From assembly GCA_025517485.1 (NCBI GenBank), contig JAOPKB010000014.1, positions 62,001 to 126,000 of the forward strand: 64,000 bases of DNA, given 5' to 3'. Position 1 is the stretch's first letter; each line of letters opens with the position of its first letter. Source of the stretch: Natronoglomus mannanivorans (GTDB lineage: Archaea; Halobacteriota; Halobacteria; Halobacteriales; Natrialbaceae). Below are positions 17,304 to 25,521 of the stretch, piece after piece. A model generated the notes under the pieces. The model saw only the letters and a list, made by a program, of their open reading frames with translations, ran no database searches and had not been told where the DNA came from. The position numbers and the translations under genes are program-made.

Positions 17304-17329
17304 GCGCGAGATGTTCGGCAAGGAGTAAC
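17304..17329 (+). repeat. Right attachment repeat (attR), displaced secY tail
   Basis: Matches 2445-2470 at 25 of 26 positions and still spells the SecY C-terminal codons MFGKE and a TAA. It marks the chromosome-side border; the sequence after 17330 should be the original downstream flank of secY. Confidence 0.85.
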
Positions 17330-17513
17330 GGCCCGAATCGTTCCGTTTCGGTGCTGTTCCGTTCTTTTATTCAAAACGCGCATTCGGAGAGAGCACTCGA
17401 GCCGAGAAGCAACGCCTGCGTTTCGGTGGCCGGCAGAAACGGACGGACCAACGGAGACAGTGGAACCGTCTACCGGGCGAGTTCTTTTCCACGAACGCCG
17501 CGAGTATCAACCT

Positions 17514-17969
17514 ATGACGCCCGAAGAGCAGGCCGTCCTCGAGTGCGCTCGCGTGGGTCGTCTGGCGACTGCCGACGCCGATGGAAACCCACACGTGGTG
17601 CCGATCTGTTATGCGCTCGTCGGGACACCGGACAAGGAACGGGTCGTGTCGGCGATCGACGAAAAGCCGAAATCGACCCGGGATCTCCAGCGCGTCCGGG
17701 ATATCCGAACGAATTCCTCGGTCGCAGTGCTCGTCGACTTCTACGACGAAGACTGGTCACGTCTCGCGTGGGTTCAGGTTCGGGGTCGAGCGCGGGTCCT
17801 CTCGAGTGGGGCCTCGAACGAAACTGACAGTCACGAAACTGCAGTGTGCGCCCTCGAGTCGAAGTACGAGCAGTATGCGTCCGACGCTCACGACCTTCGC
17901 GATCGGGCGATCCTCGAGCTCGACGTCGATCGAACGCTGTCGTGGGGCGCACTCGAGGCGTACGAGTGA
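17514..17969 (+). CDS. PPOX-class split-barrel flavoprotein (Rv0121-like, probably F420-dependent)
   Basis: 151 residues from ATG 17514. MTPEEQAVLECARVGRLATADADGNPHVVPICYAL is the typical start of the TIGR03668 (Rv0121) group of pyridoxamine-phosphate-oxidase-like split-barrel proteins. It continues with DEKPKSTRDLQRVRDIRTN and the ending RTLSWGALEAYE. These bind FMN or F420 and reduce small molecules; substrate unknown. First chromosomal gene after attR. Confidence 0.85.
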   Translation: MTPEEQAVLECARVGRLATADADGNPHVVPICYALVGTPDKERVVSAIDEKPKSTRDLQRVRDIRTNSSVAVLVDFYDEDWSRLAWVQVRGRARVLSSGASNETDSHETAVCALESKYEQYASDAHDLRDRAILELDVDRTLSWGALEAYE

Positions 17970-18085
17970 GCCGTACAGTCGTTAGTCGCTTCCTCGGGAC
18001 GGTTTGTCGGTAATTCGTCCTGTCTTCGTCTCGAACCAACAGGCAGGACCGGTCGAGCGTGAACGTGAGGAGTCGCCCCTCGCGG

Positions 18086-19003
18086 TCACCGATACGGCCG
18101 ACAGACCCGCTCGAGTCCCTCCGCCAGCGAAATCTGTGGCTCCCAGCCCGCTTGCTCGCGGATCTTACTCGAGTCGGCGCAGGTGTCGTGGACGTAGACG
18201 TCGTCCGGAATGGGATTTTCGACGTACTCGGGATCGATGTCGGTGCCGAGTTCGTCGTTGAGCAGGTCGACGAGTTCGTTGAAGCTGTAGGCGTCACCGG
18301 TGCCGAGATTGTAGACGCCGGTGAGTTCGTGGTCGGCGGCGAGTTCGAGGCCGCGGACGATGTCGTCGACGTGGGTGAAGTCCCGTGTCTGTGAGCCATC
18401 ACCGTAGAGGACCGGTGAGTCGCCACTGGAGAGGTCGTCGGCGAACTGTGCGATGACGTTTGCGTACTCGCCTTTGTGTTCTTCGGCGCCGTCGTAGCCC
18501 TGGTAGACGGAGAAAAATCGCATCCCGGCGACGTTCATGTCGTAGTGGTTGGCGAAGTATTCGGCGTAGCGTTCGCGTGCGAGCTTCGAGGCTTCGTAGC
18601 CGGTGTTGACGGTAACTGGCATGTCCTCCGGCGAGGGCTCGGTCTGACTGCCGTAGATAGAAGAAGTCGACGCGTAGACGATCGTCTCACAGCCGTCCTG
18701 GCGAGCTTGGTCGACCGTGTTCACGAATCCCTCGACGTTGACGCGAGCACCGGCCGTCGGATCGTCCTCGTGCATCGCGTACGAAGAGAGCGCGGCGAGG
18801 TGAAAGACGACGTCGACGTCGGTCGGGAGGTCGTCGTCGAGGACGCTCCGTTGTCGATAGTCGACGCTCCGATCGAGGTTCTCCGGTGTCCCCAGGTATT
18901 CGTCGTCGATCGCGATCACGTCGTTGTCGGCGGCGAGTCGATTCGCCAGATTCGATCCGATGAAGCCTGCGCCACCGGTAATCAGTATTCGCTCGTTTTG
19001 CAT
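18086..19003 (-). CDS. NAD-dependent epimerase/dehydratase (UDP-sugar epimerase type)
   Basis: 305 residues from ATG 19003 (a GTG three codons upstream is possible). Rossmann motif ILITGGAGFIGSNLANRL at the N-terminus. Active-site Ser-Tyr-Lys type residues are seen as YASTSSIYG and YEASKLARERYAE, the YxxxK of extended SDRs. Length and order fit UDP-glucose 4-epimerase-like enzymes. It may supply nucleotide sugars for the glycan genes downstream, but it is separated from them by the lasso cluster. Confidence 0.9.
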   Translation of the reverse strand: MQNERILITGGAGFIGSNLANRLAADNDVIAIDDEYLGTPENLDRSVDYRQRSVLDDDLPTDVDVVFHLAALSSYAMHEDDPTAGARVNVEGFVNTVDQARQDGCETIVYASTSSIYGSQTEPSPEDMPVTVNTGYEASKLARERYAEYFANHYDMNVAGMRFFSVYQGYDGAEEHKGEYANVIAQFADDLSSGDSPVLYGDGSQTRDFTHVDDIVRGLELAADHELTGVYNLGTGDAYSFNELVDLLNDELGTDIDPEYVENPIPDDVYVHDTCADSSKIREQAGWEPQISLAEGLERVCRPYR

Positions 19004-19162
19004 ATTCGTCACTTCGTCAGCCGTTCGTAATAATGTCGTCCATTCTCGTCCGATAGGTCGTGTACAGCAATCGAGTGCCGGTACTCGAGTTTCGAATCAG
19101 ATTTCGTCTGTCGGTCGACGCCGGTGGCCCTGCCAGTCACCGACGACTGAACCGGTGATCGG

Positions 19163-19327
19163 TTACCAGACCTGAACGGTCGGGGTCTCACACTCCGAGC
19201 AGACGACCGCGTCGTTTCCCTTGTACCGTCCCTGCGTGAGCGTTCCGTCACAGAACGCACAGTCGTTTCCCTCGAGAGTCGTCAGCAGGACGTCCTGTTT
19301 CGTCGCTGGATCTTCTAACTGTTGCAT
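19163..19327 (-). CDS. HVO_A0556-family zinc-finger protein
   Basis: 54 residues. CAFC and CSEC pairs in a short ribbon (LEGNDCAFCDGTLTQGRYKG, then VVCSECETPTVQVW) match the small HVO_A0556-type zinc-finger proteins of haloarchaea. An ATG at 19327 and TAA at 19163 define it. It stands alone between the epimerase and the lasso cluster, upstream promoter not obvious. Confidence 0.85.
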   Translation of the reverse strand: MQQLEDPATKQDVLLTTLEGNDCAFCDGTLTQGRYKGNDAVVCSECETPTVQVW

Positions 19328-19873
19328 GTATATCTCACAATAAGTCTATATTGTATAAATATTCTGGTCGTGAAAATAATGATAGATTTAACAAAGACAC
19401 TATGTTCTGGGAAGGAGATTAGATAACGAAAATAAAGACGGGCGTGAAGATAGAATTCTTCGGTATATTCCCTCAATCGATTATTTGAGTATAGAACGTC
19501 TCTTTAAGTTGTTAATTCGCGCCGTTTTATAACGAATTATACTGCTCGTTCAAAGATTGGAAACGGGGACAGACTCGAGTCTCTCCACGTCACCAGAGAC
19601 GAACGCTGACCACGAAACAGAACCGCCGATCGACCGGGATAGCATATCGTTTCGTTCGGTTGAGACCCACGGCGGCCTCGTCTGAGAGCACGGTGAACGA
19701 GCGAACGAGCGTTCACAACCAGCACAAGTATTTATACTATCTCTATATAAATAAATAATAATGGTTATGGGGGGCGGAAAAACGAGGAGGAACCGACGCG
19801 AATCGCACCGCTCGAGCAGCGGGTCTCGATTAGCAGCTACCACGGGGGTGGCCACCTCACGAACGGGTAACAC
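19328..19873. promoter_or_regulatory. Gene-poor stretch with the promoter of the lasso B2-C1 operon
   Basis: 546 bp, AT-rich at 19330-19540, no convincing gene. Two TATA-like stretches, TATTTATA at 19729 and TATATAAATAA at 19744-19754, sit upstream of B2. Transcription would start near 19770, leaving a leader of ~100 nt before the B2 ATG at 19874. A 41-codon frame begins at ATG 19762 and overlaps the B2 start; it is Arg/Ser-rich, has no lasso leader motif, and may be a leader peptide or chance. Confidence 0.45.
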
Positions 19874-20320
19874 ATGGGACGAGTAGCCCGATTCCTCGCG
19901 GTACCGGTCGGTGATAAGGCACGGCTCCTGACAGCAGCGACGCTACTGCTCGTCGTTCGAGTCGGTATCTTCGTCGTCTCACTGTCCCGATGCAGACGGC
20001 TGTTACTGACAGTGGCAGCGATTGCCTCACGCATCGTCCCCGGTTCGCCGACGCCGCCTCGTGTCGCTCGAGCGGTCGACGTCGCCGATACCTACCTCCC
20101 CGGTCAGCGGACCTGCCTCATGCGATCGCTGACGTCAGAGACGCTCCATCGACTGTACGGCCACGAAATCGACCATCGGATCGGCGTCGACAAGACTGAC
20201 GACGGCACCTTCGAAGCCCACAGCTGGATCGAATACGACGGCGAGATACTCATCGGTGATCTCGAGGACCTCTCGCGGTTCGAGCCGCTTCCGTCACTGA
20301 ACGAGGCCGATTGGCTGTGA
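19874..20320 (+). CDS. Lasso peptide leader protease B2 (transglutaminase-like)
   Basis: 148 residues, the normal size of a stand-alone lasso B2 protein (Transglut_core3 fold). An N-terminal helical/hydrophobic region (residues 15-55) is followed by the catalytic part: Cys81 in GQRTCLMRSLT, His116 in AHSWIEYDG and an Asp shortly after (D122 or D129). B2 cleaves the leader from the precursor. An in-frame stop directly precedes the ATG at 19874, so no longer start exists. The stop overlaps the C1 start (GTGA). This is the only B2 in the window, so it probably serves all three precursors. Confidence 0.88.
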   Translation: MGRVARFLAVPVGDKARLLTAATLLLVVRVGIFVVSLSRCRRLLLTVAAIASRIVPGSPTPPRVARAVDVADTYLPGQRTCLMRSLTSETLHRLYGHEIDHRIGVDKTDDGTFEAHSWIEYDGEILIGDLEDLSRFEPLPSLNEADWL

Positions 20321-22224
20321 GTGGGATCGTCGGGCTCGTCGACAGGGGACAGGGTATCGACGCGGGTGAACTGGCGAATATGCACGACCAGATCGCCCAT
20401 CGTGGCCCCGACGGCAGTCAGACGTGGTGTGACGACGCCATTGGAATGGGTCACCAATTGCTGGCGTCGACACCGGAAGCGCAGTACGACGACCAACCTG
20501 TAAGAGACGGCGCGCTCGTCGTCACTGCAGACGCTCGCATCGACAACCGAGGGGAGTTACTCGAGACGCTTCCAGTCTCGGCAGCTGAAACACCGATTCC
20601 GGACAGCGAACTGCTGCTCGCGGCGTATCGTGAGTGGGGTGAACAGTGCGTCGATCACCTGATCGGCGCGTTCGCCTTCGCCGTCTGGGACGGGGACACT
20701 GGGACGCTCTTGTGTGCACGTGATCACGTGGGCGTGAAACCGCTGTACTATCACCGTGGCGAGGACGTATTCGCGTTCGCATCCGAACAGAAGTGCCTTC
20801 TGGCGCTGTCGTCGGTTCCCCAGAACAGAGACGAGACGAAAGTCGGCGACTTCCTCGTCGGGCTCTCCGAGGATACACAGCGGACGTTCTACGACGCGAT
20901 CGATCGGCTCCCACCCGCTCACGCGATGACCGTCAGCGCCGACGGGATCGAACGCTGGCAGTACTGGGACCTCGATCCAACTCGGACGATCACGCTCGAG
21001 TCGGATGCGGCCTACGAGCGGCGCTTTCGCGAACTGCTCGAGGAGGCAGTCCGGTGTCGGCTCCGCGCACCCGGTCCGGTGGGGACGGCACTCAGCGGCG
21101 GGATGGACTCCTCGTCGATCACGGTACTGGCACGCGAGCTATTACCGTCACAGGTTCCTCTCCACACCTTCTCGAACGTGTTCGACGACGCACCCTCGAG
21201 TGACGAACGGGAGTTCATCGAGACCGTGATCGATCGGGAAGGGATCACACCCCACTACCTCTTCATGGACGACGTCGGCTCGCTCGTCGACCTCGAGGAT
21301 GTCCTCGCTCACTACGATCAGCCACCACACAACACGATGCACTTTGCACGGTGGGAGAAAGCGAAATACGCTGCTGACGCTGGTATCGACGTCGTACTAG
21401 GCGGTGCACTCGGAGACAGTGCTGTCGGCTACGGTCTGGGATTCCTGCCGGAACTGGTACGAACTGGGCGCTGGAGACGGCTCGCTGACGAACTTCGTGC
21501 GATGGGCGAGGTTACGGATGCCCCGCCACGTCATCTCTTCGTTCGACACGGTCTGTCACCGCTGGTTCCGGAGCCGATAAAACGAGGACGCAAGCGTCTG
21601 CGAGGGAGAGCAGTACTGGCCCAAGAGGCGAATCCGACGGTCGATGCTGCGTTCGCCGATCGGATCGGCCTCCAGTCTCGATACAGGGAGTTGACCGCTG
21701 GCGGTTCCGTATTCCGGCGGAGCGCTCGCCGAACCCAGCACCGATCACTGACGGCCGGAACGAACGCCGCAAACTTCGAGACCAGTGATCTGACGAACGC
21801 TGCGTTCGGGATCGAAACCCGGTATCCGTTTACCGACATCCGACTGCTCGAGTTTTCTCTCGCAATCCCACCCTCCCAACAATTGAAGGATGGGTGGACG
21901 CGTTCGATACTCCGTCGGTCACTCGACGATCTTCTCCCCGAGAAGATCCAGTGGCGCCCCTGGAAGACGATGATGAACGAGGGATTCTGGAACGCTCTCT
22001 CACGTGAGGACGAGCGACTTCGAGCGATCGTCGACGACCCCGGTCCACTGGACAGATATCTCGACACGACTGCTCTCGAGGAGACCTACGAGCGATTTTC
22101 CGACGATCCATCGTCTCGAGATGCTCGTGCGCTCTGGCGGGCGCTTTCTCTTTCCGTCTGGCTGGACGACTCCGATTCGGCCACCTCGAAGAAGATACCA
22201 GACCGTTCCGTAGTTAATTACTAG
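20317..22224 (+). CDS. Lasso cyclase C1 (asparagine synthetase-like)
   Basis: 635 residues from GTG 20317, which overlaps the B2 stop. An N-terminal class II glutamine-amidotransferase-like domain (SGIVGLVDRG...HRGPDGS...ADARIDNRGEL...ARDHVGVKPLYY) is followed by the ATP-pyrophosphatase domain with PP-loop SGGMDS at ~260-265. The usual catalytic Cys2 of true asparagine synthetases is absent (Met-Ser-Gly), as in lasso macrocyclases, which need no ammonia. Predicted role: adenylate an Asp/Glu side chain of the core and join it to the N-terminal amine. Precursor A1 starts 44 nt downstream. Confidence 0.87.
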   Translation: MSGIVGLVDRGQGIDAGELANMHDQIAHRGPDGSQTWCDDAIGMGHQLLASTPEAQYDDQPVRDGALVVTADARIDNRGELLETLPVSAAETPIPDSELLLAAYREWGEQCVDHLIGAFAFAVWDGDTGTLLCARDHVGVKPLYYHRGEDVFAFASEQKCLLALSSVPQNRDETKVGDFLVGLSEDTQRTFYDAIDRLPPAHAMTVSADGIERWQYWDLDPTRTITLESDAAYERRFRELLEEAVRCRLRAPGPVGTALSGGMDSSSITVLARELLPSQVPLHTFSNVFDDAPSSDEREFIETVIDREGITPHYLFMDDVGSLVDLEDVLAHYDQPPHNTMHFARWEKAKYAADAGIDVVLGGALGDSAVGYGLGFLPELVRTGRWRRLADELRAMGEVTDAPPRHLFVRHGLSPLVPEPIKRGRKRLRGRAVLAQEANPTVDAAFADRIGLQSRYRELTAGGSVFRRSARRTQHRSLTAGTNAANFETSDLTNAAFGIETRYPFTDIRLLEFSLAIPPSQQLKDGWTRSILRRSLDDLLPEKIQWRPWKTMMNEGFWNALSREDERLRAIVDDPGPLDRYLDTTALEETYERFSDDPSSRDARALWRALSLSVWLDDSDSATSKKIPDRSVVNY

Positions 22225-22240
22225 CTATCTGTTACAAAGA

Positions 22241-22247
22241 TTTATTA
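22241..22247 (+). promoter_or_regulatory. TATA box of precursor A1
   Basis: TTTATTA, centre 25 nt upstream of the first ATG of A1, preceded by a purine-rich BRE-like ACAAAGA. This spacing predicts a leaderless transcript, so A1 can be made in excess over B2-C1. Confidence 0.55.
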
Positions 22248-22268
22248 CTTCGCCCACTCATCGTGTAG

Positions 22269-22424
22269 ATGATGTCTGGCAAGACAATCAAGGGGTACGA
22301 AACTCCTGAAGTGACCGAATACGGTACCGTTGAATCGATCACGCAGAATCAGAACAAGGTCGGATCCGGGGACGACGAGTACTCCGAGATCACGCCACTC
22401 GTCGGTTCGGTTGTCGACGCCTAA
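22269..22424 (+). CDS. Lasso peptide precursor A1
   Basis: 51 residues (ATGATG start). The leader has the lasso signature Y-x-x-P-x-x-x-x-x-G-x5-T: Y10, P13, G19, T25 in YETPEVTEYGTVESIT. With cleavage after T-x, the core would start at N27 (NQNKVGSGD...), with D at ring position 9. A non-Gly first residue is unusual. Alternatively, cleavage further on would give GSGDDEYSE, a Gly1-Glu9 ring. The tail ends ITPLVGSVVDA. It lies just after B2-C1 and is convergent with kinase K1. Strong similarity to A2 (28127). Confidence 0.82.
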   Translation: MMSGKTIKGYETPEVTEYGTVESITQNQNKVGSGDDEYSEITPLVGSVVDA

Positions 22425-22541
22425 CGACGACCAAACCACACTGCAGTAACCCAGCAAAGACCGAATCGTCTACCAACTATCGTCCTGTCTCTGGACGATC
22501 GACGACGTATCTTTTGAGTTCCCAACCATCGATCAGCCGGT

Positions 22542-23462
22542 TTACGTATCGACTGACCCACGCGAATGCGAATGCAGGTCTTCGGCCACCAGCTCGACGA
22601 GCGACGGCAACTGATGATGGTCTCGTGGGCGCCGAAGGACGTGAAACGGTGTCGTCTCTACGATCGTCGAACACTGCTGGAAGTGAGTTGGCGTCGCTTC
22701 GGTATCGGAGAGAAGTCCGACCGTATACGTGTTCGACACCAGTTCGAACAGTTGATCTCGGGGTGCAAGCCGTTCGAGTGACAGTGGCTCTCCGTCCCGA
22801 AGGAGATAACAGCCTTTCAGTGGGGCCGGATCGGGTACTTCGTCGACGTACTGATACCGTTTTTCGGATCCACCATCGTCGTCCGGCCGAGTCGTGTGCT
22901 CCACTTCGAGTGCTTCCACCGCATCTGTCGTCAATCGCAACTGCGGAACGCCGGGGAAGACGGTCGGCGACTCGCCATCAGTTCGTACCGCGACGAGATC
23001 GTCCTCGAGTAGCGCGTATCCCTGTTCGTGAAACGCAGCGGCGGTCGTCGACTTGCCGGCACCTCGAGGGCCGAGAAAAATCGCGGCCTTGCCGTCGATC
23101 GAAACCGCACTGGCGTGTAACACGAGCACTCCTCGCTGATGGAGGAGGACTCCCATAATTTCGTTTTCGAACAGTCGACGAACCAATTTCGTCGTCACCA
23201 GCTCCGCAGCGACCGGATCGAATCGGACACGCGTCCCCGCTTCGACGAGAAACGTCCCGATTGAATCGTACGAGAGCCGACAGCGGTCGGGCTCTGCGTG
23301 AATGCGTCGTCCACCGACACCGTCGACCGATTCTGGTACTGGATCGACGTCGTCACGGCGAATCACGACGTCTGCCGCGACGCCCGTTCGCCGATCCGTC
23401 GGTAACTCCGGTAAGTCGAACTCCGACTCGATCGTTAGTCCATACGCCGAATAGTAATTCAC
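22542..23462 (-). CDS. HprK-like kinase K1 of the lasso cluster
   Basis: 306 residues. Walker A GPRGAGKST at 131-139, preceded by LHASAVSIDGKAAIFL, and a Walker-B-like LLEDDLVAV at 151-159: the pattern of HPr-kinase-related proteins found in lasso and other RiPP clusters. Family members in bacterial clusters (for example with paeninodin) phosphorylate the lasso peptide at a C-terminal Ser. It is convergent with A1 and closely related to K3 (28381), with the same MN[YH]Y[ST]AYGL start, so the two arose by duplication. Specific substrate unknown. Confidence 0.82.
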   Translation of the reverse strand: MNYYSAYGLTIESEFDLPELPTDRRTGVAADVVIRRDDVDPVPESVDGVGGRRIHAEPDRCRLSYDSIGTFLVEAGTRVRFDPVAAELVTTKLVRRLFENEIMGVLLHQRGVLVLHASAVSIDGKAAIFLGPRGAGKSTTAAAFHEQGYALLEDDLVAVRTDGESPTVFPGVPQLRLTTDAVEALEVEHTTRPDDDGGSEKRYQYVDEVPDPAPLKGCYLLRDGEPLSLERLAPRDQLFELVSNTYTVGLLSDTEATPTHFQQCSTIVETTPFHVLRRPRDHHQLPSLVELVAEDLHSHSRGSVDT

Positions 23463-23589
23463 AGCTTTTGTATTCTATTAATTTAATCCACTTAAACATT
23501 CACTCATATCGTGCCGGCGTTCGTTCGGCATATTTGGAGGCAAATCCAAGCACTTACTGTCCCGTATACGAACAGGGAAACGAACGACG

Positions 23590-24207
23590 ATGATGCCCTG
23601 GGGCCACCTCGCGGTCGGTTATCTCGTGTACACGATCGGGACCAGAGTGTGGCATCGTCGACCACCGACGGGAGAGGCGACGCTCGTACTCGTGTTCGGT
23701 ACCCAACTCCCAGATTTGATCGACAAACCCTTGCAGTGGTATTTCGGCCTCTACGATGGGCGAGCGATCGGTCACTCGCTGCTCGTCGTGGTACCACTGT
23801 GTCTCGCGACGTATCTTTTCTTCCGTCGACACGATCGCACGGACCTCGGTGTTGCCTTCGCCGTCGGTGTTCTCACGCACATACTCGGTGACGCGTGGCG
23901 TGCGATTTATTTGGGCGATATACGGGGGAGAGCCCCCTATCTCCTGTGGCCGATCTGGGAACCACCAACGTACTCCGCACAGAACCCCGGTGACCACCTC
24001 GACAAATGGCTCGCCACCGTCCGATCGATCAATTTCGAGTCGCCGAGTGCGTTCGTCGATACCCTGTTCAGCTTGCCTGTCGTCTTCTCGGTGCTCTTTT
24101 TCGTACTCTGGGCTGTCGACGGCTTTCCTGGCGTCGGGGCGACCCGACGGATACTCGCGAGGCTGCGAAACGATTACGTTGCTTCCGTTCGGGACCGCTC
24201 ACGGTAG
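23590..24207 (+). CDS. DUF457/YdjM-like membrane metal-dependent hydrolase
   Basis: 205 residues, four or more hydrophobic helices. Starts MMPWGHLAVGYLVYTIG, with DLIDKPLQW, GHSLLVVVP and HILGDAW: the His/Asp pattern of the DUF457 (YdjM, LexA-binding membrane hydrolase) family. It sits between K1 and K2 inside the lasso cluster and overlaps the K2 stop by 9 nt in convergent orientation. Function in the cluster is not known; it could process, retain or give immunity to the peptides, or simply be a resident gene. Confidence 0.75.
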   Translation: MMPWGHLAVGYLVYTIGTRVWHRRPPTGEATLVLVFGTQLPDLIDKPLQWYFGLYDGRAIGHSLLVVVPLCLATYLFFRRHDRTDLGVAFAVGVLTHILGDAWRAIYLGDIRGRAPYLLWPIWEPPTYSAQNPGDHLDKWLATVRSINFESPSAFVDTLFSLPVVFSVLFFVLWAVDGFPGVGATRRILARLRNDYVASVRDRSR

Positions 24208-25137
24208 TATCGCTTCGACACGAGCCACGAACTCGTCTAAGGCCGACAGTGACCGCGGACGCTGAAACCGGACGACTGGTACCGTCTCGGCGAGCCAACT
24301 GGCCCTCGCCGTGTGGGATTCGAGGGCGACACGGTCGTCGTCAGCGTAGAGTGCATCCGACATCCGCATCAGTTCGAACGTCGCCTGACTCGAGGAGAGT
24401 CGGGTCGTCTCGAATCGGTCGCCATCCTCGAGAACGCAAATCGCTGCGAGCGGTCGTGGCTCTCGCTCGCGAGTGTCTGTAGTGACAGTGTCACTGTCGA
24501 TGGCGCCCACAGGGCTGTTCACCGCCTCCCTGACCTCGTCGCTGATACTGAGCCGGTCGGTTCCCGGAAGTACTATCGTCGCCGCTCCACGGGAACGAGC
24601 GATCACCGTCGCATCGTCGGCCAGTGCGGTGTGGCCGTGTGCGGCACACGCCGCTGCGGCCGTCGACTTGCCCCGTCCCGACGGGCCAGTGAACGCGATC
24701 GCCGCTCCGTCGACGACCACGGCACTGGCGTGTACCACGAGGTCGCCCTGCTGGCCGATAGCTGTCCTGAGACCGGGTCCGGAGACGAACCGTCCGACCA
24801 CCGGGTCCGAAATCGAGACTGACTCCGCCGGGGAAACCACAATCTCGGTCCCACCACTGACACGAATCGTCCCGATCACGTCGTCGAACCAGTAGATCGT
24901 CTCGTCGTCAGTGAGGTAGGCGTCGAATCCTCCCGACGGATCGGCGTAGACTCGCTCGAGTTGTGCGGCGACGGCGTCGGGATAGTCCGGCAGGGTACCG
25001 TGTCGAATTCGGATCACCGAATACCCGTCCGTTCGGTTCGGCCGATCGAAATCGGATCGCGTCGAGAGTGGCAGTGAAAGTGTGTCGTCTGCGACGATCG
25101 GTCGGTCGAAGGCCTCGTAGACACACGTCTCGTTCAT
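24199..25137 (-). CDS. HprK-like kinase K2 of the lasso cluster
   Basis: 312 residues with Walker A GPSGRGKST at 151-159, preceded by VVHASAVVVDGAAIAF, and ALADDATVI as the Walker-B-like strand. It shares the HprK-like core with K1 and K3 but is clearly more distant from them than they are from each other. It lies 53 nt downstream of precursor A3 on the same strand, so A3 and K2 are probably co-transcribed. Predicted to phosphorylate a core-peptide hydroxyl; no direct evidence. Confidence 0.8.
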   Translation of the reverse strand: MNETCVYEAFDRPIVADDTLSLPLSTRSDFDRPNRTDGYSVIRIRHGTLPDYPDAVAAQLERVYADPSGGFDAYLTDDETIYWFDDVIGTIRVSGGTEIVVSPAESVSISDPVVGRFVSGPGLRTAIGQQGDLVVHASAVVVDGAAIAFTGPSGRGKSTAAAACAAHGHTALADDATVIARSRGAATIVLPGTDRLSISDEVREAVNSPVGAIDSDTVTTDTREREPRPLAAICVLEDGDRFETTRLSSSQATFELMRMSDALYADDDRVALESHTARASWLAETVPVVRFQRPRSLSALDEFVARVEAILP

Positions 25138-25190
25138 AGAATCGAAGCACCAACTTCACGGGGAGTTATTATCGTTCGAGCCGGAATACG

Positions 25191-25337
25191 CTACCACCAC
25201 CCCTTCTTCTTCCCCTTCCCGTTCCCACGGTTGCCAGTCGTTCCCGAGTTACCGTCGACACGCGAAAAGTGCCGTCCCTCAGTAATCTCCGCCACGGCAC
25301 CGAGTTTCTGCACTTCCGGCGTTGTATACTCTTTCAT
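25191..25337 (-). CDS. Lasso peptide precursor A3 (canonical Gly1-Asp8 core)
   Basis: 48 residues from ATG 25337 (an in-frame ATG at 25350 would place it too close to the TATA box). Leader: Y4-TTPEV-...-G13-...-T19-E20, exactly the YxxP...G...T spacing. Cleavage after Thr-Glu gives a core beginning GRHFSRVD, i.e. Gly1 with Asp at ring position 8: a textbook lasso ring. The 20-residue tail is Gly/Asn/Lys-rich and ends KKKGWW; the aromatic end could act as a plug. It lies just downstream of cyclase C2 and upstream of K2 on the same strand. Confidence 0.88.
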   Translation of the reverse strand: MKEYTTPEVQKLGAVAEITEGRHFSRVDGNSGTTGNRGNGKGKKKGWW

Positions 25338-25370
25338 ACTGAAACCCATTACTGGAATGAATCCCAGTTA

Positions 25371-25378
25371 TTATATAA
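25371..25378 (-). promoter_or_regulatory. TATA box of precursor A3
   Basis: TTATATAA, centre ~37 nt upstream of the A3 ATG, predicting a ~10-nt leader. A3 thus has its own promoter although C2 lies upstream on the same strand. Confidence 0.5.
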
Positions 25379-25521
25379 TTTTGGGTAGTCGGCCGAGCGT
25401 GTTTACATATTCGGGGAAATGAAAGCGTCGTCGTCGTGAGAGTCAAACGATAATGGCCCACGATCAAAACCTACCGGCAGTTGCCGTTCGGATCCCTAAT
25501 CTCGACGACATCGGCGCAAAC

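Larger units (their letters stand above)
2445..17329. mobile_element. Integrative element inserted in the 3' end of secY
   Basis: The element runs between 26-bp direct repeats at 2445-2470 and 17304-17329, so it is about 14.9 kb. It contains a Rep-like HUH protein at the left end, regulatory and small cargo genes, a type I restriction-modification operon, and a tyrosine integrase whose start is 46 bp from the right repeat. The repeat contains the last eight codons and stop of secY, so insertion duplicates the gene end. A tyrosine recombinase beside one att copy plus a replication initiator is the usual plan of haloarchaeal integrative plasmids or proviruses. I see no capsid, portal or spike genes, so I prefer an integrated plasmid-like element, but this is inference. 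Confidence 0.85.

Noticed and set aside
15947..17827. A 626-codon plus-strand open frame opposite the integrase
   Set aside because: It is antisense to the integrase along its whole conserved part, is rich in Cys, Arg and Ser unlike haloarchaeal proteins, and crosses attR into another gene.
20317..22224. True asparagine synthetase (asnB) for amino-acid metabolism
   Set aside because: Cys2 is missing and the gene overlaps a lasso B2 gene and precedes a lasso precursor; the same holds for the 25522-27423 gene.
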